Positions 24,996 to 33,808 of a stretch of DNA of 64,000 bases are shown here, piece by piece (within the stretch, counting starts at the first letter, position 1; each line of letters begins with the position of its first letter). Origin of the DNA: Pohlia nutans. Lineage: Eukaryota > Streptophyta > Bryopsida > Bryales > Mniaceae. The stretch covers positions 16,025,811-16,089,810 of the forward strand of contig CM040085.1 of the NCBI GenBank assembly GCA_022496805.1. Direction: 5' to 3'. Below the pieces are notes generated by a model. The model was not told the origin of the DNA. It saw only the letters and a list, made by a program, of their open reading frames with translations, and did no database searches. The translations under genes were made by a program, and so were the position numbers.

Positions 24996-25580
24996 CAGAT
25001 GCTTCTATTCAGACTTTGGAGAATGTCAACCACCACACTGTGGCTTTGGAAGCGGACAAGGAGATATTTAATGCTCTCATTGCTCCTCTTGTGCGAGCAA
25101 AGGCCAGTTCATCTTCACCACAACTTCAAACATCAAAGCACTCTCAGGATCCGAATATAATAGAAATTGTTTCGACGCATATCAAAAGAAGACGCCAAAG
25201 TAAGTAAGTTTGTTTGAATTCAAATACGATCACCATGTATGTATGACAATCACATGCAAGTTAGTGTACTAATGAGTTTACTATATCCTGCAATCAACAA
25301 TTTGAATGAGCCCTCCTCGATATAAACCCTACTTTGTTGCTCGCAGTTTCTTATAAAGTCCTCCGAAACCCTTTGAGTTCTTCGTGTACATAGAGCCCTT
25401 AGCAAGGGCATTTGCATAGTAGGGTCTAGATGACGTTGAAATTAAAGAGGGAGTTATTGACATAGGTGTTTCACGGTTCATGGATGTAGAGGCTGTGGAG
25501 TATTTACACACGCATTGTTCTAGCTCTCCATCTGAGACATCGTTTTTTAAGGATGAGGAGTCTGATGATGTTTTGGCATA
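24996..25580 (+). pseudogene. unrecognised gene fragment, probably degraded
   Basis: An exon-like block after an acceptor (GATCCAG, ending about 24998) encodes a polar segment containing ALEADKEIFNALIAPL and a basic tail (KRRRQ), then a good GTAAGT donor at about 25200. After another acceptor (CTCGCAG at about 25346) an acidic frame (VEIKEGVIDIGVSRF and later FFKDEESDDVLA) ends in TAG at 25580. Between these, two in-frame stops and a frame change occur near 25418-25425. I do not recognise the protein. It could be a remnant of a transposon gene or of a captured host gene. Confidence 0.35.
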
Positions 25581-26137
25581 GTTGACATCATTATGTATTT
25601 CTTTATCTTATATCATTCATAGTGAGACTAAAAGGGCCACTACTTTTTCATTTTCTACTATCATTACTTTATGACTTGTATGAATTGATGTGCTACACCC
25701 CTAAACCCTAAACCCACTTCAAATCAATCATAACATAATCAATTGTTTCTAAAAGAATTACTCATTACTAAGTCCTAAAACAACCCCGAAATGCCACAGT
25801 CATAAGTCTTTTAAAAAGAACAAAAAATTATTCTAGGCTCTCTGGTTCTCAAGCTCTTTGTTCCAGGCTCACATTGTAGCATTCCAGCATCACTTGCAAT
25901 TTCACAAAATAACTAATATAAACTCATGAAATCTTAGTTGGATTGTACTCTACATGAATGATTGTCAAGGATGGATAGAAGTAACTTACAATTCATAAAT
26001 TCAAGTTATGTCGGAGGAAAGGCTTTGTGCTTTATACAAAATCAAGTGCAATAGTGCCACCAATGCATGTGGAATATGTAATTCCTCACATGTTTTCATT
26101 TTAGTCACCAATTAACTTGTTTTACATAAATGTGCAT

Positions 26138-26462
26138 AACTCAAGCATAAAGACTTTAATTCACAAAATGTTTTTTGGAAGTGAAAAACTACTAGATTTT
26201 GCAACTTTTCTTATGATGTATATAAGTTGATAGGGTTTAGGGTTTAGGATTTAGGGTTTAGGGTCTAAACCCTAAACCCTAAACCCTAAACCTCAATTAT
26301 GGCCTCAAAATTATGATCACAACACATTTTCTTATCAACTTATATACATCATTGATTTCACAACCTTACTGAAATTTGTCCATATCTCATGCATAAAAAC
26401 TTCAAATAACAAAATTATTTTTAGAAGTCAAAGATGACTTTATCTTCCAAGTTTTCTTAGTC
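26138..26462. repeat. two copies of a dispersed degenerate repeat of about 80 bp
   Basis: The block from AACTCAAGCATAAAGACTTT to CAACTTTTCTTA (26138-26215) recurs in diverged form at about 26383-26462, on either side of the telomere-motif palindrome. Similar blocks lie at about 50607-50696 and 50802-50885. The shared core is TTGGAAGTGAAA, a variable stretch, then CAACTTTTCTTAGT. The origin is unknown. Confidence 0.45.
26215..26350. repeat. palindrome containing head-to-head telomere repeats
   Basis: GATGTATATAAGTTGATA (26215-26232) is repeated inverted at 26333-26350. Between them (TTTAGGG)n-type repeats (26231-26265) run directly into (CCCTAAA)n repeats (26264-26292). This is a short interstitial telomere tract in head-to-head orientation, with one degenerate unit (GGATTTAGGG). 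Confidence 0.7.
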
Positions 26463-29227
26463 TAACACTTTTCAAAATAAGATTAAATTCTATCATCAAT
26501 TGTGCACTGAAATCTACTAAAAATATTGTGTAGAAAGAATTCACATGAGCTTGCAAATCCCTCTTGTTGGGCCTCAAGTCCCTCCGAGACGTGGCCCAAC
26601 ACATGTGTATGAGCGTCGCATAGTCGTCCCCGTACGACGTCTCGTGGAGATCTTGATGACTGCCGAGACAGAGTGTCCTATGTGGCTCCAACACTAGTAT
26701 GGTCTAGTGCTCCATGTCTTGGTAGGGCACAATGACCATGTTTTCAGTTCCTTTCAGCTACCGGACCCCAAATTTAAGTACCCACGTGAAAGCTCGAATC
26801 TTCTTGTGATACAACTGTTGCATGACGACTATGTGGGAGTAGATGTTGGTCATGTGGTACATATCGCGCGTCGCCGTGAGCAACGTCAAACAGATGTGTC
26901 TGAGTGCGAAATCCAGAAAAGCCTCGCCTAGCAAGTTGTGTTGCTTCAATGTCCAATCCCATTCATTCACCAACAACAAAATGGTAACCCGCTGACGAGC
27001 ATCATGTCCAAAGAAAACTAAGAAAAAACGGTCTTGATCCGATTTTGTGTCCTTCGCTCTGCAATCTGAGACGTAATCGTCAGTGTTTATGAATCATTCA
27101 GAGTCATAACACTTTGCACACCCACTAAAAGATTCCGAGAGGGGTGGAATATTTACAGTATCAAGTGGACGACGCGAAGGAATTTTCAAGCACTCTAGTA
27201 CCCGTCTCTACCTCCAGGCCTTTGCAACCTCCATTAATTTAGTGTTGTAAGGCCGAGGTGGAAGATCCCTTGGTGAAGGCTTGGCGTTCTCGGCCATGAA
27301 CATTAAGGGGGAAATTTGTTGTTTGATGCGTCGTCGCACCAACGAAATTGCTCCCAATGGAGGATGGAGTCCTATGTATATTACCATTGCACGCTCTTCT
27401 CCTCAGACTTGTCCGCAACCCGCTTATCCATGCTAGCATCCCCCTTCTCCTCTTCTAGCGTCGCGTCTGTATTCTCTACTCTTGTCCCTTGGATCTCGGT
27501 AGCAACTTGCTTATTCACAACCGCGTCCCCGTTCTCGTCTGGAGCCACCACCTCGTCTGAGAGTTCCACTGGTGATGTCAAGGTCTAGCCTCTCGGCCCG
27601 TGAGAGTCATGATCAGCCCGCTTACCCACGGAAATGCCCTCATGCGCGGCGTCCACATGCTCCTTCCCGGGGTCGAGAGGCGTCGTTGCCTCCTTCCCTG
27701 GCGGTATCACGGCACTTTTCCCCTCGTCCTTGTGCCCCTTGCCAACCGCCTTTGCATTGGGCAAAGACAACACTGCAATCATGAGAAAAAAAATATAAAG
27801 CACTTCTATGACAGTAGACCCATTAGTAGGCCTAAACCCGCAATCTGTAAACTTCAACCTAGCTGAACCTAAGAATATGCGTGTTCAATCAGTTAGATAC
27901 GCACCGTCCTTTAAGTTTTAGCTCATGGGAACACGGGCGCTGGTCCTTTCGACTCCGACAATCTTGTTCTCGGCGTTCTTCCACCTCTTCAGCCCAACAT
28001 GGCCAAACATGCTCAACACTCCAGTCGTGGAACAACTATCCATTCCGTTTGCAATATACAGTAGTTCAATAGTTAATGCACATCCTCTTACGCAAGGAGT
28101 ACAAACCCTAAATACGACATGGCAGGGATCGTTCCAAGAAGGGTCTTTACTGTGGGGAACTAGCATGTACATCATGTCCATGTCTTCTCGTCTCTGCAAG
28201 GTGTCAAAGAAACGGCGTAAAGGTTCTGGCGCAATAATAGGTTCCTCAACCGCAGTCCAGATCTTGTCAAACAAGGCTGGATACAAGTGGATAAAATCTA
28301 CGTGAGCACGCATTTGCTCGGCAACAAACTGCACCCGCAAAGGTCTGCTGCACTTGCCCTCTTGTTGAACCGTCGAGAGTGCGTCATTCATGGTCATTGC
28401 GCTTATTTTTTTTGACGCTACTTTGTAAGCGAACAAATGTTGCCCGATTGATTATAGAATTTGACTCGTTTAAAAACTAGAAGTACCTACTCTCAATTTC
28501 TTTGAAGTCTTGAGGTTATCGAAGCTGTGCCGATTGGACTTGCATAGCTGATACAAGAACCACAAAGTCAAGAGTTTAATGAATTTTGAACCTCTATCTC
28601 TCAGAGGTATGTCTCGCTTACAACACGACGAAGATGAAGGCGACATTGAATATGTATGTCTATATTTGTGAGATTTTTTGTCAAGGATTGCATTAATACG
28701 CAAGACCATAGCTTGGCTAAACTCCCGTGGATGAAGAACTTCACGGCTTCCCTCACTGAGTTTGATCTCATCAGGGCTTCCTCCCGCCTGCAATCTATGA
28801 GAAACCCATGATTAGTTCTCAAGGGCTTACTGAGCAAAAAATCAAGAAATGCTAATAAAGTGAAACGCGTGTTCAGACTCACTTGTAATAGACACCTCTA
28901 CCATCTGCCATACACCATATCCAAGAAATACGTGCCGTCTTCGGACCTCAGGAGTTGCATGACCCTCTTTTTAGTATTCCATTGTCCGTTCCCAAGATTT
29001 CTCCCGAGAATCAGATGGGTCAAGCAATTAAGAGGTACTCGGATTGCAGGCTTTGGATTAGGGTTTGAGTCTATAATTTTCTGTAGCACATGGTCATAGA
29101 AAGACGCCATCACTACTAGAAAATTCAACGTCCAAATCAACAGAGAAGCGTTGATATTTTCTGTTGATTCGGTCGTGTTGTATAGATCAATAATTAACAA
29201 AAATCTGTTGATATTTTCTGTTGATCT

Positions 29228-29420
29228 GGTCAAAAAAAAAAAAAAAAAAACTCTTTTTCCGCTGCCCGGATTTTTCGGGCATAATTTTTTTTGGCTACCT
29301 GGATTTTCGGGCAAAAATTTTTTTTTTGGCTGCCAGGATTTTTCGGGCAGAAAAACTTGTTTTGGTTGCCTAGATTTTTTTGGGCATAAAAACTTTTTTT
29401 TGGCTGCCCGGCGCCTCCAG
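29228..29420. repeat. minisatellite inside the CACTA element
   Basis: After a poly-A tract of about 19, four to five units of about 36-42 bp follow the pattern GGATTTTTCGGGCA, an A/T-rich stretch, then TTTTTTTTGGCTGCC. Units differ by substitutions and homopolymer length. The last unit runs into GGCTGCCCGGCGCCTCC. Confidence 0.75.
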
Positions 29421-29424
29421 GCAG

Positions 29425-29515
29425 CCAAGCTTTACACCCACGGTTGTCACTCGGGTTTGAACTCGGAACCTCACATTCATGACTCAACATTCTAACCAAC
29501 TCACCAAACTTTGAA
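29425..29515 (-). repeat. tRNA-like (SINE-like) segment
   Basis: On the minus strand the order is GAGTTGGTTAGAATG (resembles a tRNA A box) and, about 25 bp later, AGGTTCCGAGTTCAAACCC (resembles a B box with one extra base). This looks like the head of a tRNA-derived SINE or a degenerate tRNA fragment. It does not fold obviously as an intact tRNA, so I do not call a tRNA gene. Confidence 0.35.
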
Positions 29516-29774
29516 TTCAATGAACAAAGTATAATTATTTTCTTACATATACACTTACAATTCGATGTTTTGGAACTCAACAGACTTTGGCGGCCATTTT
29601 GACATAGTAAAATAACTTTTTTCAAAAATATTTGGACTAAGAAAAGTTGGGAAATCAGGTTAAGTTTCATCTCCAAAAATCCGTTTGTGATTTTAAGCCT
29701 CCATTCAAAAGTTATAGACAAAATGGCCGCCAAAGTCTGCTGAGTTTTTTTATTTTTAATTGTGAATGATTAAG

Positions 29775-30311
29775 TTAACCCCTAAATGACAGAGGGGGTA
29801 AGGGCAAAACCTAGATGTGTTATAAAATGTTACTTCTGCAACTTCGATGAAGTTTGGTCCAAAAGAGAAAATGAAAAGCATGATGTTTAGTAATTATCCA
29901 TATGGTCAAAGTTCCAAAAATAGTTTTAGATACTCAGTTAATGCATTTAAGAGCATTTACCATTTAAAATTCACCAAAATTACAAATTTTATTTTTAGCA
30001 TTTGAAATTTGGTATGATTGGTTAAAACTAGACATTCTATTCTAAAATTAAAAAGGCAAAATTTTCGAATGAGTGAACATCATTAGTTTCCCGAAATAGT
30101 AATTTTTATAACACTAGGACAATATTGAGGTCTTTGTCTTTGAAAATTCCTTAGTGAACCTCAATATTGCAAATGAAATGTATCCAAAAGCACTAGAATA
30201 TGATCTCGACCCCCAATTTAAACAAAAAATAAATGCCATTTTCTGCCCATGGGCAGTCACTGCTGTTTGGGCTGCGACCAGAAAATGATCGATCGGTCAT
30301 TTAGGGGTTAA
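29775..30311. mobile_element. TTAA-flanked non-autonomous element, copy 2 (nested in CACTA)
   Basis: About 537 bp from TTAA-CCCCTAAATGACAG to TCATTTAGGGG-TTAA. It is the reverse complement of copy 1 (22355-22910) over essentially the whole length, with scattered substitutions and small indels. Because it lies wholly inside the CACTA element it probably inserted after that element formed. Non-coding. Confidence 0.72.
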
Positions 30312-31694
30312 AAAAAAATTCAGAGTACATAGAACTTCAACCATGGTGTTTAAATGTTGCCCAAATGAGGGTGTTTTAAATGTTTTAAGTGTTTTGAAAG
30401 TCATAATTGTGTGCTTTGAATTATGTTCACAATCTTGTTAAGAGTTTGTATAAAGAATTTAAAACCAATTGGATCTATTTGTCATGGGTGCCCAAAATTG
30501 CCCAAAAGTAAAAAAAATCACCTTTTGAAAAGTCGAGTCCATAAATTGCAAAAGATTCCAAATATTTTATAATATTCCAATAGATTCCAAAATATTCCAA
30601 AATATTCCAAAAAGATGCCAAAAGATTCCAAAAGATTCCATATTCGCTAAAATTTTGTTGATTTGGTCATCGCACTATTCAAATCAACAAAAAGTAGGTA
30701 GCAAACTATTGATTTTTACAAAAAGTTGAAAAATTAGTGAAGTCGGTCATTGCAGTACCCCAAACAACATAAATCAGTTGATTTTCTATTGATTTGGTCA
30801 CGAATTTCTAGTAGTGCATGGCCTCCTCCCGTTCTGTCTCCAAGTCCACGTCGATCTTCTATGGTAGTGCATACGGGTCGTCACTCTGAAAGGAGACTCT
30901 CGACCACTTCTTATATTGCTTCTCAGACCCGCTCGCCTGACTGGACCTCTTTTTCTCTTGTCATGAGTGATCCCTTGGCCTGATTGTTTTCTCCTCGGCC
31001 GATGTCCCGCAAGGTTGGATAATTTTATTCTTACATTTTTCCTTCTCGACAGCCTGGCCTCTTTCCTAGACCTCTTGGCTTGGGTCTCGCTCGCGTGAGG
31101 GTGGCGCCTCTTGTGAACGCAAGTTTCGAGTTCAACGTCTTCAATTCCCTTCTCCGACACTAAACCGCTCTTTTTTCACGTTGTTTGAACTTGGCGCTTT
31201 TCATCTTGTCCCTTCTCCTGTTGGTGTCTCGTACGCTCTCGAAGTCATCATCCTTGGTACCCAACTCGGTACTGGAAACTTCTCCGCCTTCACACTGTGC
31301 AAAGATTGCATCTAAACTGTTCCTATGTTCTCGCAAATAGAGGCGCCGTATGACACTCACTAAGGAGATCTTGCCATTCCTCAAAAGAGCACCGTTGTGT
31401 GTGTTGAATGTTGTCGTCCAACATTATAGTCTCGACGACTTGTTGCCCTTCCGTCCACCGATACACATGCGCCATGAAAGAACTTCGGACTATAAACCTG
31501 GAACAATCTAGATGCGAGTTAGCATTAGTGTTTGAGATCTGAGAGTTTGTCAACAAGTCATAGGACCGATTCTCAAAAGGAGAGTGAACACGAGGTCGTC
31601 GTCTGTCACCCTAAACGCAATTTCATCGAAGTGATATAGAAGCCTAGAAACTTAACGTTGCACAATCTAAACCCCAAAACGATGACCCGAAGGC

Positions 31695-31914
31695 CCGAGA
31701 ACAATAAATTCCAAATACAAAAAACTAGTAGGGAGCCGTAAAGCATACTGAGTATGAGAACCCTAAACTCTAAATACAAACAAATAGTGGAGAGCAGTTT
31801 ATCATATTGATCTTGAGAACCTAAAACCCTAAATACAAAGAACAGTAGGGAGCAATGAATCATATTGAGCCCGAGAAATTTGAACCCTAAATACAAACAA
31901 ACAGTAGGGAGCAC
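31695..31914. repeat. tandem array of about 60-bp units, four copies
   Basis: Units share CTAAATACAAACAAACAGT, then GGGAGC, a variable spacer, CATATTGA and GAGAA. Repeats begin near 31710, 31771, 31830 and 31889. The array stops exactly where the next TTAA-type element begins. A sequence resembling the array spacer (GCATAC) resumes after that element. Confidence 0.65.
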
Positions 31915-32724
31915 ATAACCCTTTAGTGCCTAGAGTGGTTATGAAGAAAGTACAATTTTTTGGATGATGTTTTTTTAAAACTTTCTCTGTTGAAATTAGG
32001 AATACTATTAATAGTATTCAACCGTATAAATGTAAACATAGCTTAATGAAACAAGTGTCGATTAAATCTTGGTAAGATCAGACCGTTGGATTGGAAGATT
32101 ATAGTATGTCTTTGAACTATATAATGCACACTCAAAAATGAAATTTTGGGGGGTGTATGACTTCAAGGTTAAATAGAATTTGGGTTAAATTTTCTAAAAT
32201 GAAAGTGAAGATGTTCAGTAATGACATTTGTCAACACCTCTCCATTACAAACCTTTCATGTCAAGAACGGACTCATACGTAATTATTGTGAATTTTATAA
32301 GTGAAAGTGACTTATCCATGTACGGTTTAGGACAAAGTTTATACGTTAAAATAGTAAAGGAGTTGGTACATTGATCAAGATCGGACTACATACACTAATG
32401 GAACATGAACAAGATAACAGAATCCCCTCAAAAAATACAAGATAACAAACTTCCAAACACAAGAAATACCACATTGTACATGTGTTGTATTTGTAAGTAT
32501 TTGTTGTCTTTTGAGGTATTTGCAGTATTTTGGTGTTTTGTACATAGGTATTTAGATTGCTAAGAAAGTCAGATTCCAATTTTACTTTTTGCATCATCTA
32601 CAGAATCAAAAGTTACACTTTTGAACTTCAGACATTGGACTGAGATGGTTCACGGATTTTACGGCATTTCATTTTCTAGTGATCTAGTGACCACTTAGTG
32701 GTTACATAGGCACTAAAGGGTTAA
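31915..32724. mobile_element. second TTAA-type non-autonomous element
   Basis: About 810 bp with inverted ends: left ATAA-CCCTTTAGTGCCTA, right TAGGCACTAAAGGG-TTAA, a match of about 17 bp. Flanking bases fit a TTAA target duplication, the left one with one substitution. No coding frame. The terminal pattern CCC with TTAA flanks is shared with the pair at 22.4 and 29.8 kb, but the interior differs, so this is a separate family. Confidence 0.65.
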
Positions 32725-33808
32725 GCATACCCAGTCCGGCACTTAACGTGGATACGGAACGCAAAATCGAGAACCAAATCTCAAGCGACATCACATAAAT
32801 CCTAAACAGACTGTGGGATTAAGGGAAATATTATCTACGCACTGCCATCATTGTCCAAAGTCCACTTTTTCCTATGCTTCTATTTTTCAAATCATAAACC
32901 GCCATTCGCACCATGTCCAATTGGTTGCAATGTACATGAAATGGGTTGGTTCTCGACGCCATCACTTCACAAACCCATTCAAAAACTCCAAATCATTGTA
33001 TTGGACCTCTCCTTGTTAACTCATGGATGACGGAGCCGAGATGAACTACTTTTCATCCATCGAGAGTTGATTGGCTCTCGACCTGCTGCGTGGGATTGGG
33101 GTGGCCCTCAGTCGAGAGAGGGTGAGGCGGAGGGCGGGCAATTCTTGGACAGAGATTGCCAAAAGCCGAGAGAGGGTGACGTGGAGGACGGGCGATTCTT
33201 GGGCAAAGAGCACCACGGTGGACGGCGGATGGCAAAGAGTGCCACGGTGGAGGACCAATGGCAAAGAAAAAAACCGTGAGGGCAAAAGAAATGTGGGAGC
33301 GAAAGAAATGTGGGAGCGAAAGAAATGTGGAAGCAAAATGGAACGCGAGACTTGCGCCAGAACGGGCCCCACATGGCAGGCGCATTAGCGTCTGCGGATT
33401 TAGAGTTGGGGCACAGAGTCTCCTGCCTCCAGCTTTTTAGGGTTTTAAGGTTTAGGGAGCATGCAACAGCTCCGTCTTTCAGATTTCACCCTGCTCAGTC
33501 CGCATTGTGCTAAATTTAGGGGGAGGAGGGACCACAGCGCAGAGTCGGTCTCTATCAGATCACCATCACCCTCCTCGTCATCGTACTCACTGTCTGAGAG
33601 TCTCTTCCGAGTCGCATCTTCTTCACTGAGTCGCTTCTTCCGTCGTCCTCACGGTAGTCCCGGTCATAGTGGTCCACTTCAAGCTCTCTCCACCCACATT
33701 GTCCTCCACCTGTTGATTTCTCCCCCACCCAGCTGTAATTCTCCCCGCAATTCTTGTTAATCCCCACTTCGAGAGAATAACAAGGGAAAAGGCATCCAAC
33801 TGCCGATC
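32725..33808. other. upstream region of the alpha/beta hydrolase gene
   Basis: The second half is GC-rich. It holds a direct duplication of about 54 bp (CGAGAGAGGGTGA at 33113 and 33167), three 17-bp units AAAGAAATGTGGGAGCG (33285-33335) and telomere-like TTTAGGG motifs near 33440-33460. Probably promoter and 5'UTR. No separate gene is supported. Confidence 0.5.

Larger units (their letters stand above)
29112..30816. mobile_element. non-autonomous CACTA (En/Spm-type) transposon
   Basis: Ends are CACTACTAGAAAATTC at the left and the complement of CACTACTAGAAATTCG at the right. The element is flanked by CAT on both sides (29109-29111 and 30817-30819), the 3-bp target duplication expected for CACTA elements. 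Subterminal repeats of the type TGTTGATTTGGTC occur near both ends. At 1705 bp it lacks any transposase-like frame. It is itself a host for a tandem repeat, a tRNA-like segment and a nested TTAA element. It splits a minus-strand coding frame exactly at an ATG codon. Confidence 0.88.
26440..31556 (-). pseudogene. unrecognised multi-exon gene or pseudogene split by a CACTA element
   Basis: Several minus-strand frames have coding-like, low-bias composition in one order: 31556-31330 (FMAHVYRWTEGQQVVETIM), 31160-31030 (basic, ending SRRKN before GTAAGA), a KQYKKWSRVSFQSDDPY frame continuing through EREEAM into ASFYDHVLQKI (30940-28905 apart from the CACTA insert), 28790-28600 (GGSPDEIKLSEGSREVL after GCAG), 28436-28120 (EEPIIAPEPLRRFFDTL), 27778-27381 (Lys/Glu/Asp-rich tail) and 27050-26500 (RFFLVFFGHDARQRV). 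The frame is broken by TAG at 30859-30861, TAG at 27585-27587 and the CACTA insertion. I recognise no family. Whether it is a host gene or an old transposon gene is open; exon limits are approximate. Confidence 0.4.

Noticed and set aside
33053..33385. Overlapping frames of about 100 codons on both strands upstream of the hydrolase
   Set aside because: They come from the 54-bp and 17-bp tandem repeats; the peptides simply repeat and no start or domain is supported.
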